DNA from: Verrucomicrobiota bacterium
Lineage (GTDB): Bacteria > Verrucomicrobiota > Verrucomicrobiia > Chthoniobacterales > Xiphinematobacteraceae
Length of the DNA: 64,000 bases
Assembly: GCA_023269545.1 (NCBI GenBank)
Contig: JAHFTB010000011.1
Span: forward strand, 1-64,000
Direction of reading: 5' to 3'
Under the pieces are notes generated by a model. The model was not told the origin of the DNA. It searched no databases and saw only the letters and a program-made list of their open reading frames with translations. A program made the position numbers and the translations under genes. How positions within the stretch are numbered: position 1 is the first letter of the stretch; each line of letters begins with the position of its first letter. Below, piece by piece: positions 52,155-60,722 of the stretch.

Positions 52155-54014
52155 GTGCGGCTTTATCCCAATACTATTGAATTCAGCGCTTCGAAAATTG
52201 AGAAGTGTAGTAATTCTTGGTTTTACAAACTACAAACTACGAGCCAAGAACTAGCAAAATGGCACTTTGCCAGTCCTTCCGATTCCGCCGGGTATTCAGA
52301 GCTGAATACCTGGCGAGCGAAAGTACTCATAGTGGAGGACGATGGAGTCACTCGCATGTTGCTGGAGGAAATGATTTGTCAACGTGGCTTGGAGGTCCGG
52401 ACATGTTCCTCTGCTGAAGAGGCCTTGAAGTTGCTTCAAAAGGAGTTCACGCCTTTGATCTTTCTCGATATTCATTTACCGGGAATGAGTGGGTTGGAGC
52501 TTTGCCGATGTATTCGGGATTCTGAACAAGGGGATTATTATTATATTTTGGCAGGTACTGGTAATAATCGAGCTGAGGATCTGAAGCACATTCTCAAGGC
52601 CGGAGCCAATGATTATATTGCCAAGCCTTATCAACCCTCTCTTCTCGATGTTCGGCTTTCTGTTGCTGAGGCTCAAGTTCATGAAATTTCCGCAAGGAAA
52701 CATCTGGAGCGAGAGCTTAAATTTTTGGCACTCCATGATCCGCTGACCAAACTCTATAATCGTAACCAGTTGGAAGCCATGATCACTGGTGCTATCGAAA
52801 AGGCTCGCGAAGGAAAGCCTTCCTTTCTTGTATATCTGGATTTGGATAATTTCAAACTGATTAATGATACTCTTGGCCATGATTCCGGTGACCGCCTTTT
52901 AGTGGCTTTAGCCTATGTGTTGAAGAATTCTTGTCGCGATCATGATCTCCTGGTTCGCTTTGGCGGAGATGAATTTGTAGTGATCCTGCAAGAAGTGGAT
53001 GAAGCGATGGCGAGGCAAATTGCTGAGCGCATTCGGCAACGGCTGGATGACTTTATTTTTTCAGAAAAAGGGAGGATTTTTCATTTGGCGACTTCCATTG
53101 GCATCGTTCTGGTAGATTGCTTACAAACACCTGCACAAATTTTGGCGGCTGCCGATTCCGCATGTTATGCGGCCAAGGCGAACGGGAAGAATCGAGTCGA
53201 ATTTCATAAAAATGATGCCGGGCGAATTGCCAGAATGATTTCTGAGGCGGATTGGCCCTCACGAATCCGCGAAGCAATGCGTAAGAACTTGCTGCCACTA
53301 TGGTTTCAACCGGTAACGAGTTTGGATAGAAAGCGCATCCTTTACCATGAAGCTTTGATTCGTTATGCAGATCCCTCTAGTCCTCAGCTTACGGCACCAC
53401 ACGTTTTCATGACCGCTATTGAGCGGGCTGGGCAATCGTTACCACTTGATCGCTTTGTGATTGCTAGCGCCATGTTAGCTCTCAAAAAATATCCTGATCT
53501 GACACTTGCGGTAAACTTGAGTGGCTCTTCATTTGGGGACAACTGTCTTCCGGGCTATGTTGCGCAACAGCTAGAGCTTCATGGGATAGCAGCAAAACGT
53601 CTTATTTTTGAAGTGACGGAAACTGATATCATCAAGAATTTGGCCCAGGCTGCTGATTTGATTCTACAGCTACAGGAAATGGGAATTCGATTTGGAATGG
53701 ATGATTTTGGATCCGGATTTTCCTCTCTGATATATTTGAAAAATCTTCCCGTAAATATTCTAAAAATCGATGGGGCGTTTGTCCGAGACCTGCCCAAACA
53801 ACCTTTCAATCAAGTGGTCATCCAAGCCATCCTGGGCATGGGGCAAAAGTTGGGGATTGTGACGGTGGCTGAACATGTCGAGACTATCGAGGAGTTTCAG
53901 CTCCTAGCCGACATAGGAATCGATTACGTTCAAGGATATTTTGTGGGAGTAGCACGTCCAACTCCCTATAGGCTCAATGAACTTTTTGCTCCCTTAAACC
54001 TTGCTGTGGAATGA
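52155..54014 (+). CDS. Response regulator with GGDEF and EAL domains (cyclic-di-GMP turnover)
   Basis: 619 residues by the longest frame (GTG start). A receiver domain begins near 55 (KVLIVEDDG), with phospho-Asp in FLDIHLPGMSG and Lys in IAKPY. A GGDEF domain (about 195-355) has an intact RFGGDEFVV and DLDNFKLINDTLGHDSGD, so diguanylate cyclase activity is possible. An EAL domain (about 375-615) has HEALIRY, NLSG, EVTETD, MDDFGSGFSSL, LKIDG, EHVET and VQGYFVG, all catalytic positions kept, so phosphodiesterase activity is also possible. The first 50 residues are not conserved and cross an ACAAACT tandem repeat, so the true start may be later. No histidine kinase adjacent. Confidence 0.9.
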   Translation: MRLYPNTIEFSASKIEKCSNSWFYKLQTTSQELAKWHFASPSDSAGYSELNTWRAKVLIVEDDGVTRMLLEEMICQRGLEVRTCSSAEEALKLLQKEFTPLIFLDIHLPGMSGLELCRCIRDSEQGDYYYILAGTGNNRAEDLKHILKAGANDYIAKPYQPSLLDVRLSVAEAQVHEISARKHLERELKFLALHDPLTKLYNRNQLEAMITGAIEKAREGKPSFLVYLDLDNFKLINDTLGHDSGDRLLVALAYVLKNSCRDHDLLVRFGGDEFVVILQEVDEAMARQIAERIRQRLDDFIFSEKGRIFHLATSIGIVLVDCLQTPAQILAAADSACYAAKANGKNRVEFHKNDAGRIARMISEADWPSRIREAMRKNLLPLWFQPVTSLDRKRILYHEALIRYADPSSPQLTAPHVFMTAIERAGQSLPLDRFVIASAMLALKKYPDLTLAVNLSGSSFGDNCLPGYVAQQLELHGIAAKRLIFEVTETDIIKNLAQAADLILQLQEMGIRFGMDDFGSGFSSLIYLKNLPVNILKIDGAFVRDLPKQPFNQVVIQAILGMGQKLGIVTVAEHVETIEEFQLLADIGIDYVQGYFVGVARPTPYRLNELFAPLNLAVE

Positions 54015-54160
54015 GCAATGGAATCTGTCTGTTCTTCGGAAATCCAAATTATTAAAACCTCTGCTTGTTTCCTGGCCGGCTGTCTCCTAAATAGCACGCG
54101 TATGATATATTATTTATGAGACAAGGTACTGAGACGTATTTCCGAATGGGAGACCCCACG

Positions 54161-54244
54161 GAAAAAAAAATACCGCGAATTGCCCGCAGGAACCATCCGG
54201 ATAAAGAAATGCTTTCCTTAAAGAAAGCCCGGTTCCTGGGTAGA
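54161..54244 (+). repeat. Dispersed repeat (family B), upstream of the HAD gene
   Basis: Matches 874-952 (inside the 1511-residue gene) at about 75-80 percent by eye. Includes GCTTTCCTTAAAGAAAGC, a hairpin, and CCCGGTTCCTGGG. It ends directly before the strong ribosome-binding site of the HAD gene. Confidence 0.65.
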
Positions 54245-54245
54245 A

Positions 54246-54251
54246 AGGAGG
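54246..54251 (+). promoter_or_regulatory. Ribosome-binding site of the HAD hydrolase gene
   Basis: AGGAGG is one base before the ATG at 54253 but seven bases before the ATG at 54259. The spacing selects 54259 as the start. Confidence 0.75.
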
Positions 54252-54258
54252 CATGAAG

Positions 54259-55086
54259 ATGGCAATTCGAGCCATATTGTTTGATTTGGATGACACGTTG
54301 GTGGTGGATGAGGCGGTTTCGCAGGAAGCCTTTGAGAGAGTTGCTGCCAAAGCGACTCATTTTGGGGCGGACGCAAAAAGCTTTATTTGGGATTCCCAAA
54401 TGTTGGCACGCAATCTTTGGAGCAAAGGACCTTGTTTTGCTTATTGCCGCGCTATTGGAATCAGCGCCTTTGAGTGTCTTTGGGGGACTTTCGATGACGA
54501 CCAAGAGGATTTACGTAAACTTCGAACTTGGGCGCTTCCTTTTCGGGAAGCGGTATTCGACGGAGCTTTGCGGCAACAACTCATTGATATTCCTACTGTT
54601 GGTTCGGAACTGGCGGCTGAATTTAAAAAAGTCCGTCGTCGCCTCCAGCGTTTAATGCCTGATGCTAAGGAAACTCTTGTTCGCCTGAGCCGTGACTACC
54701 GTTTGGGAATGTTAACTAATGGGGCCCCATCTCTTCAGCGAGAAAAAATTGTGGCTTCCGGTCTGGAATCTTTTTTTCAAGCGATTAGCGTTTCCGGAGA
54801 AAAAGGCATTGGCAAACCAAGTTCGGAAATCTTTTTTCACTTAATGAGTGAACTAGGAGTTTTACCTTCCGAAACCGTGATGGTCGGTAACAGCAAGGAA
54901 CGCGATATCATCGGAGCCCACAATGCAGGGATTCGAAGTGTTTGGATTTGTGTTCCGGGAGCGGAAGAGCCATTTGATATCGAACCTGATGCTGAAATTT
55001 CGGGCTTAAGTAAGCTCCCCACTTGTATTGATGAAATGAATTCCGTGAGTGTTCGATCGGATTCTCCGGAGCCTCTTGAGATCTAG
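54259..55086 (+). CDS. HAD-superfamily hydrolase
   Basis: 275 residues. Motif I ILFDLDDTLV (nucleophile and acid Asp), motif II LGMLTNGAPSLQREKI, Lys in GIGKPSSEIF, and motif IV VMVGNSKERDIIGAHNAG. The alpha-helical C1 cap between motif I and II is typical of subfamily IA phosphatases such as YjjG or phosphoglycolate phosphatase-like enzymes. The conserved Asp pair expected in motif IV reads GNSKERD, so only one aspartate is certain. Substrate unknown. It lies upstream of bamA but a 130-base gap separates them. Confidence 0.85.
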   Translation: MAIRAILFDLDDTLVVDEAVSQEAFERVAAKATHFGADAKSFIWDSQMLARNLWSKGPCFAYCRAIGISAFECLWGTFDDDQEDLRKLRTWALPFREAVFDGALRQQLIDIPTVGSELAAEFKKVRRRLQRLMPDAKETLVRLSRDYRLGMLTNGAPSLQREKIVASGLESFFQAISVSGEKGIGKPSSEIFFHLMSELGVLPSETVMVGNSKERDIIGAHNAGIRSVWICVPGAEEPFDIEPDAEISGLSKLPTCIDEMNSVSVRSDSPEPLEI

Positions 55087-55216
55087 CAGAATCTCTTTCA
55101 GTCAACATGAAATCGTGACTTGACGTTTCAAACAAGGAGTTCATTTTACTGCTCCGTTTGGAGCCGTGTTCGAATCCCAAAGAATAGGCAAATTCTTTCC
55201 CCGCTACTATATTTTG

Positions 55217-57604
55217 ATGACTTCCGGCGCTTTTTTTTCGCGATTCCCTACGATCTTTGGAATCTTTTGTTTGCTTGCGACAGCTCAGTCGACATTAGCG
55301 CAAATGGCTGCCCCTATTGTGCGGCAAATCGATATCCAGTTTGTGGGAACTCCGAGCATTAGCAAAGAACGTATTCTGGCAAATTTAGGAACTAAAGAAG
55401 GTCTTCCATATAGTGAACGCCTTGCTGAACAGGATGTTCGAGCACTTTATGCAACGGGCGCAGTATCGAATGTGCGGATTTTTGCTGAACCTTTGGGAGA
55501 AGGCGTCAAGGTAGTGGTTCTTGTCCAGGGCCTTCCTTCCATAGAGGCTGTCTATATTCAGGGAAGCAGTCAGATTCCGATGACTCGAATTCGGAAGGAA
55601 ATTTCCAGTAAGGTGGGAGAAGTTTTGAGCGAAGATCGAGTGGAGGCAGACCGTCAAAAAATTATTACCCTCTACGAAGGAAGAAACTATGGGCAGGTTC
55701 AGGTGACCTCGCGTGTGGAAGCGGTTCCCAAAAAGAAGCGTGTCCAAATTTTCTTTCACATTCAAGAGGGGCCTCGAATGATCGTTCAAAAGATCAGCTT
55801 TATTGGAAATCACTCCATGTCGGACAAAGAACTTCACCAAGCCCTAAAAACTAAAACTCGCAATATTCTTTTCTTTTTCAACAAGAGCGGGCGCCTCATT
55901 CCCTCGCAGCTCGAAGAAGATAAAGATGTCCTTCGTTTTTTTTATCAGAACCATGGATTTGCAGATGCCAAATGCACGGATATTCAGGTGCAGCCGAATC
56001 AACGTAAGGATGGTGTCAGCCTCACTTATACTATTCAGGAAGGCACACAATATCGGGTGAATTCAATTCGGTTTGAGGGGGTGGCGGCAGTCCGGCCGCA
56101 AGAATTGATGAGTTTGCTCAAAATGAAGGCAAATTCACTTTATACACCCAATGGATTGAACGCTGACCTCAAGGCTATTAACGATTTTTATGGATCGCGG
56201 GGCTACGTGGATCGCAATATTTTACCGCAGGTGACACCTGCCGGGGCTTCTAAGGTGGATCTTCTTTTTAGCGTGGACGAAGGAGTTCAATCCTATGTGA
56301 ACTTGGTCAATATTCAGGGCAATACACGCACTAAAGATCGGGTCATTCGGCGGGAACTAGTTTTGAAGCCGGGCCAGGTTTTTGATATGACACTGATGGA
56401 TATCAGTCGGAATCGGCTACAAAATTTGAATTACTTTTCACGTGTTGATTTGGTACCTCAATCTACTCTCGTCCCCGGCCGTAAGGATCTCAACGTCATC
56501 TTGGAAGAGAAAACTACGGGGAGTTTCACTTTTGGAGCGGGCTTTAGTACCATTGACAGCTTAGTGGGGTTTGCGGAATTGCAAGAAACCAATTTTGATC
56601 TTCTGGGCTGGCCGACCTTTCGCGGCGGCGGGCAACGCTTTCGAATACGGGGACAATATGGTCTCGAGCGAAGCGACTTTGTGGCTGCACTTACAGAGCC
56701 TTGGTTCCTGGGCTATAAGCTTTCCGCCGGTCCTGAAGGCTACTACCACGACGCAAACTACCTGAGTGATGTCTACGACCAGACCACTTACGGAGGAGAT
56801 CTTCAAGTAAGAGCGCCCCTCACAAAATTTCTTGCCGCTCATGGAGAGTACCGTATTCAGGGCATTCGAATTGGCAATATCGACAATGCCGACCGGAACG
56901 ACTTCCTAGGAAGCGATATCCGTACAAGCAAAGCCGGAAAACTGATTCGAGACTCTGCCGGAACCTATACGCAAAGCATGTTTTCGGGTGGAGTGGACTA
57001 TGATACGCGAGATGATCTTTTCTTACCTCGACGTGGTTCTACCCTCAATTTCAACGCCTTTATATCTGGGGGAGGCCTGGGAGGAAACGTAAATGACTAT
57101 GGCCTCACCTTGGAGGGCACGCACTATATCCTGCTTCCGTTTGACATTATTTTCATGGCTAAGGGACAAATAGGGGTGGTAAATTCCCTGGGGGCGGGAA
57201 CGAAAAGTCCATCCAACCCTAATGTCAACCTCGGCGTACCCATTTTTGATCGACTCTACTTAGGAGGCGCCAACAACATGCGAGGCTTTAGATTTCGCGA
57301 CGTAGGACCTAAGGATAAATATGGCAATCCCATTGGGGGAAACTCTCTGGCTTATACCACACTGGAAATTACCTTTCCTATCGTTCCAAGGATTAGGGGG
57401 GCTATTTTTACCGATTGGGGATTCGTGAATGCCAATGCCTACGACTATTCACTGAACCACATAAACGGCGATGTGGGCATAGGAATACGTCTGGACCTTC
57501 CCATTGGAGCACCCATTCGCCTGGATTTTGGTTATCCGGTTAAGTCAGATAATTTTAACAAGACCCCCGGACAATTCCAATTTAATATTGGATATCAATT
57601 TTGA
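55217..57604 (+). CDS. bamA: Outer membrane protein assembly factor BamA (Omp85)
   Basis: About 795 residues. A signal peptide starts at ATG 55217 (MTSGAFFSRFPTIFGIFCLLATAQSTLA); the open frame from a GTG at 55166 adds 17 unlikely residues. The periplasmic part contains five POTRA repeats (for example VYIQGSSQIPMTRIRKEI, ISFIGNHSMSDKELHQAL and VNIQGNTRTKDRVIRREL). The C-terminal half is a 16-strand barrel with the conserved PIFDRLYLGGANNMRGFRFRD and a final Phe (NIGYQF). It inserts beta-barrel proteins into the outer membrane, which shows that the organism is diderm. Followed by skp and lpxD in the classical order. Confidence 0.95.
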   Translation: MTSGAFFSRFPTIFGIFCLLATAQSTLAQMAAPIVRQIDIQFVGTPSISKERILANLGTKEGLPYSERLAEQDVRALYATGAVSNVRIFAEPLGEGVKVVVLVQGLPSIEAVYIQGSSQIPMTRIRKEISSKVGEVLSEDRVEADRQKIITLYEGRNYGQVQVTSRVEAVPKKKRVQIFFHIQEGPRMIVQKISFIGNHSMSDKELHQALKTKTRNILFFFNKSGRLIPSQLEEDKDVLRFFYQNHGFADAKCTDIQVQPNQRKDGVSLTYTIQEGTQYRVNSIRFEGVAAVRPQELMSLLKMKANSLYTPNGLNADLKAINDFYGSRGYVDRNILPQVTPAGASKVDLLFSVDEGVQSYVNLVNIQGNTRTKDRVIRRELVLKPGQVFDMTLMDISRNRLQNLNYFSRVDLVPQSTLVPGRKDLNVILEEKTTGSFTFGAGFSTIDSLVGFAELQETNFDLLGWPTFRGGGQRFRIRGQYGLERSDFVAALTEPWFLGYKLSAGPEGYYHDANYLSDVYDQTTYGGDLQVRAPLTKFLAAHGEYRIQGIRIGNIDNADRNDFLGSDIRTSKAGKLIRDSAGTYTQSMFSGGVDYDTRDDLFLPRRGSTLNFNAFISGGGLGGNVNDYGLTLEGTHYILLPFDIIFMAKGQIGVVNSLGAGTKSPSNPNVNLGVPIFDRLYLGGANNMRGFRFRDVGPKDKYGNPIGGNSLAYTTLEITFPIVPRIRGAIFTDWGFVNANAYDYSLNHINGDVGIGIRLDLPIGAPIRLDFGYPVKSDNFNKTPGQFQFNIGYQF

Positions 57605-57682
57605 ACGTAAAGTGTGTTGAAGAGTCTTACTTTCAACTTTACTTTGCCGATTAACTGGAAAACATTTTCACCACATAAAAAT

Positions 57683-58285
57683 ATGTATCGTCATACATTT
57701 GCCCCCCTGCTTTTGATCATCGCCTGCTTATTGCTTGGAACGCCTTCGTCTCACGCCCAGCAATTAAAGATCGGAACACTCGATATGAATCGGGTCTTTA
57801 ATGAATACTACAAAACCAAGGATGCTCAGGCTCAGCTGGGTGTTGTGCGAGACGCGAGCAAAAAGGAAATGGATGAGCGTGTAGCGAATTTAAAACAAGC
57901 CATGGCTGCAATTGACAAATTAAGTCAAGAAATCGATCGGCCGGAACTCAGCAAAGCAACTAAACTCGCAAAAACCAAAGAGCGGGACGATAAGGTCAAT
58001 GAAGCACGCATGCTGGACCGCGATATCACGGAATTCCGTTCTATGAAAGAGCGTCAGCTCCAGGATCAATTCGGACGTATGAGAGCGGACATTATTAAAG
58101 ATATTATGAGCGCGGTTACCGACAGGGTAAAATCCGCTGGGTATGATTTCGTTTTCGACAAGTCCGGGCTGAGCCTTGGGCAGGTGCCGGTAGTACTCTA
58201 CTCGCGGGATGACATGGATTTCAGCGCTGATATCATTAATATCCTGAATAAAAATGCTCCTAAACTCAAGACTTCCAGCAATTAA
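57683..58285 (+). CDS. skp: Periplasmic chaperone Skp/OmpH
   Basis: About 200 residues. A signal peptide (TFAPLLLIIACLLLGTPSSHA) fixes the start at ATG 57683 rather than the upstream non-ATG start at 57614. The mature protein begins IGTLDMNRVFNEYYKTKDAQ, the beta strand and helix of Skp, then has a long charged coiled coil (the tentacles, about 60-150), and returns with YDFVFDKSGLSLGQVPVVLYS. Keeps unfolded outer membrane proteins soluble on the way to BamA, encoded just upstream. Confidence 0.9.
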   Translation: MYRHTFAPLLLIIACLLLGTPSSHAQQLKIGTLDMNRVFNEYYKTKDAQAQLGVVRDASKKEMDERVANLKQAMAAIDKLSQEIDRPELSKATKLAKTKERDDKVNEARMLDRDITEFRSMKERQLQDQFGRMRADIIKDIMSAVTDRVKSAGYDFVFDKSGLSLGQVPVVLYSRDDMDFSADIINILNKNAPKLKTSSN

Positions 58286-58577
58286 CAGCTCTGACGTCTG
58301 TGGATAGTTCAGTATTTTCGACGCTGCATCGACTTGTCGGGTAGCTATCGGACAATTTCTTCCAGTTCCTCTGGAGTTCCGGCTGCATCCTGATAATGTC
58401 CTCATTTGTCTTGGGTTGGTTGATTTGAGGTGAGTATGACGTGACTTGAAAGCCACAAATCTGGAGTTACCTTTATTAAGTGATGTGACGCAAAAAAGGA
58501 AACCTTGTAGGCTAAAATGTTTTTTTGCTCCCAGAGCTCCTAAAAGTGCGTAACGTCAGTTATTAAGAACTTTTTTT
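58286..58577. other. Gap between skp and lpxD holding a MITE-like element
   Basis: The third MITE-like copy (58481-58558) lies 19 bases before lpxD, splitting the usual skp-lpxD spacing. The rest (58286-58480) shows no gene or RNA that I recognise. Confidence 0.5.
58481..58558 (-). mobile_element. 78-bp MITE-like element, copy 3
   Basis: Reverse-orientation copy: begins TGATGTGACGCAAAAAAGG and ends GTGCGTAACGTCA, with the shared interior TTTGCTCCCAGAGCTCCT. It sits immediately upstream of lpxD. Confidence 0.8.
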
Positions 58578-59621
58578 ATGAATTTAGGGGAACTTGCAAA
58601 ACTACTGGAAACAGAGGTTCCGAAAGAAGCTGCTGATTTTGAAATTCAGGGTTTTGCTGCTGTCGGAGAGGCGGAACAAGGAGAGATTACCTTTTTGGGA
58701 AATCCCAAATATTTGCCTGCGCTCCGCTTGAGTCGTGCTACCGCTGCATTAGTGCCTCTTGATTTTGCGGATTCAGTATCTCCGATACTTCTGCGAGTAA
58801 AAAATCCGACGGCAGCTTTTGGGACCGTGATTGATCTTTTCGCTGATGTGGATCATGTGCATTCCGCTGGCATTCATCCTTTAGCATATGTCGCACCGGG
58901 TGCCTGCGTAGCCGACAGTGCAAGTATTCAGCCATTTGCTGTGGTAGAGACGGGGGCTGTGGTGGGAGCTGGCACTGTGGTGGGAGCGCATTGTTATATA
59001 GGGTCCCATGCTGCTATTGGAGAAAACAGTATTTTATATTCGCATGTAAGTATCATGGCTCGGTGCCTGGTTGGAAATCGTGTGATTTTGCATTCAGGTG
59101 TCGTGCTCGGATCAGATGGTTTTGGATTTGAATGTGTGAGCGGACAACATGTGAAGCTCCCTCAACGGGGGATCGTGCAAGTGGACGACGATGTGGAAAT
59201 TGGTGCCAATACTACCGTGGACCGCGCACGTTTTGGGCGTACCTGGATTCAAAAGGGAACTAAGATCGATAATCTGGTTCAGATCGCGCACAACGTGACC
59301 GTTGGCGAACACTCTATTCTTTGTGCTCAAGTGGGAATTGCCGGCAGTACCAAATTAGGGCGTTTCGTCACTTTGGCGGGGCAAGTTGGCGTCAATGGAC
59401 ACATTGAAATTGGAGACGAAGCGATTGTTACCGCCAAAGCCGGGGTGGTCAAATCCGTTGCTTCTAAAGAAATCATGGTGGGTCTTCCAGCTCGACCTGC
59501 CAAGATCTACAAGCGCAGTCTGTTTCATATGGAGCGCTTGGAGAAACTTTATGCGCGGGTGAAGGAACTGGAAAAGCAATTGGCTGAGTGGCGCTCTCAA
59601 CAGCGGGAATCAGAGAAGTGA
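58578..59621 (+). CDS. lpxD: UDP-3-O-acylglucosamine N-acyltransferase LpxD
   Basis: 347 residues. Adds the second 3-hydroxyacyl chain in lipid A synthesis. The N-terminal uridine-binding domain (VGEAEQGEITFLGNPKYL) is followed by a long left-handed beta helix of hexapeptide repeats (about 100-300), with NTTVDRARFGRTWIQKGTKI and VQIAHNVTVGEHS containing the catalytic His. A C-terminal helix carries MERLEKLYARVKELEKQL. Shows that the organism makes lipopolysaccharide. Position after bamA and skp is normal. Confidence 0.95.
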   Translation: MNLGELAKLLETEVPKEAADFEIQGFAAVGEAEQGEITFLGNPKYLPALRLSRATAALVPLDFADSVSPILLRVKNPTAAFGTVIDLFADVDHVHSAGIHPLAYVAPGACVADSASIQPFAVVETGAVVGAGTVVGAHCYIGSHAAIGENSILYSHVSIMARCLVGNRVILHSGVVLGSDGFGFECVSGQHVKLPQRGIVQVDDDVEIGANTTVDRARFGRTWIQKGTKIDNLVQIAHNVTVGEHSILCAQVGIAGSTKLGRFVTLAGQVGVNGHIEIGDEAIVTAKAGVVKSVASKEIMVGLPARPAKIYKRSLFHMERLEKLYARVKELEKQLAEWRSQQRESEK

Positions 59622-59649
59622 AAAGAAGGCTTATGGCATGAATGACTCC

Positions 59650-59665
59650 ATAGCGGCTTCGCTAT
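59650..59665. terminator. Short hairpin after lpxD
   Basis: ATAGCG and CGCTAT are perfectly paired around a GCTT loop, followed by ATTTC. It is close to the ends of both lpxD (plus strand) and the CNNM gene (minus strand). Weak terminator candidate; also resembles the TATAGCGG repeat family. Confidence 0.3.
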
Positions 59666-59762
59666 ATTTCAACGAATCCATTTTCCTTCATAGGTTGGTC
59701 AAACGTAACTACTCGCATCACCAATCGATGCAAATGGAGCCAACATCCACGAAATGAATCCA

Positions 59763-60722
59763 CTAAGTCTTTCCTGTGAAAAGTCTGCGGAGGAGGGATT
59801 CGAGCGTAACGATGCCGAGTATCTTTCCGGAGGTTTTTTCTGTCACGGTGCAGAGGGTGGTGTGGGCGGAACGCATTTTTCGGATTGCTGTACAGAGAGG
59901 GTCTGTTGAGGAGATGGAGAGGATTGGACGAGCCGAGGATGGGCACTTTCTCGAATGAGGACCGTCTAGCAAAAGCTCAAAGATATCAATGACCCCAGTG
60001 ATTTGTTTTCGTCCTTCCAAAATAGGAATGCGTTCAATATCGGTTGTGTGAGAAAGTTCAAATAGCTCCGCAATTGACGTTTCCGGCCGAACATGGATGA
60101 CGTGCTGCACCGGGATGGCGAGTGATGAAATTTTAGTATCTCTAAATCGCAGAATATTGCGAATCAATTGAGCTGCCGCCGGACTTAACTTATCCAATCT
60201 ACTGAGGTGGGAAGCCGCGCGTCCGATTTCCACAGTGGCTGCAATGCTTTGGGCGGATGACTGATCTCTGGTCTTTCGGGTGATGAAGGGGCTGGCCAGC
60301 CATGAAAGCAAAGAGAAAAGCGGCCGCATGAGTCTTTGACATACGACAAGGATTCGAGCGAATGTGACCAGTGTGGATAGTGGCAAGCGCTGAAACAAAG
60401 GCTTGGGAAGTATTACCAAAAATAAGGAAAGAAAAGGAATGCCCAATGCAATTACCGCCGCCGCACCAAGAATTCCGATTCTCTGGGACAAAAAGGAATA
60501 CAGCAGTGCAAGCGCAAGAATGCGAAAAACCGTAGAGAATGTGGTTACGGTGACTAATAAGCGATCGGTCCGCTTCAAAAGGGAATGCAGAGTGGTTGCG
60601 CGAGGGTTTCCTGCTTTCGCATAGTGGCGTAATCTGACGCGATTCACGCTGAGAAGTCCGGATTCCACTCCGGAAAATATGAAACTAATGAACATACAGG
60701 CAAAAATAGCAATGAAGATCAT
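59763..60722 (-). CDS. CNNM/CorB-type membrane protein with CBS domains (second of pair)
   Basis: 319 residues. An N-terminal CNNM (DUF21) transmembrane domain begins with FIAIFACMFISFIFSGVESGLLSVN and the basic RLRHYAKAGNPRATTLHSLLKR. A CBS pair follows (about 200-319, VIHVRPETSIAELFELSHTTDIERIPIL and SSTDPLCTAIRKMRSAHTTLCTV to GIVTLESLLRRLF). The C-terminal CorC/HlyC domain found in many relatives is absent. Related proteins transport or sense magnesium, or act as hemolysin-like proteins; the ion here is not known. Its ATG overlaps the stop of the upstream paralogue. Confidence 0.85.
   Translation of the reverse strand: MIFIAIFACMFISFIFSGVESGLLSVNRVRLRHYAKAGNPRATTLHSLLKRTDRLLVTVTTFSTVFRILALALLYSFLSQRIGILGAAAVIALGIPFLSLFLVILPKPLFQRLPLSTLVTFARILVVCQRLMRPLFSLLSWLASPFITRKTRDQSSAQSIAATVEIGRAASHLSRLDKLSPAAAQLIRNILRFRDTKISSLAIPVQHVIHVRPETSIAELFELSHTTDIERIPILEGRKQITGVIDIFELLLDGPHSRKCPSSARPILSISSTDPLCTAIRKMRSAHTTLCTVTEKTSGKILGIVTLESLLRRLFTGKT

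Noticed and set aside
55140-55185. TTCGAATCCC resembling a tRNA T-loop, with a GCTCC/GGAGC hairpin before it
   Set aside because: No acceptor stem, D-arm or anticodon arm can be folded around it; it lies at the bamA 5' end and is considered chance.
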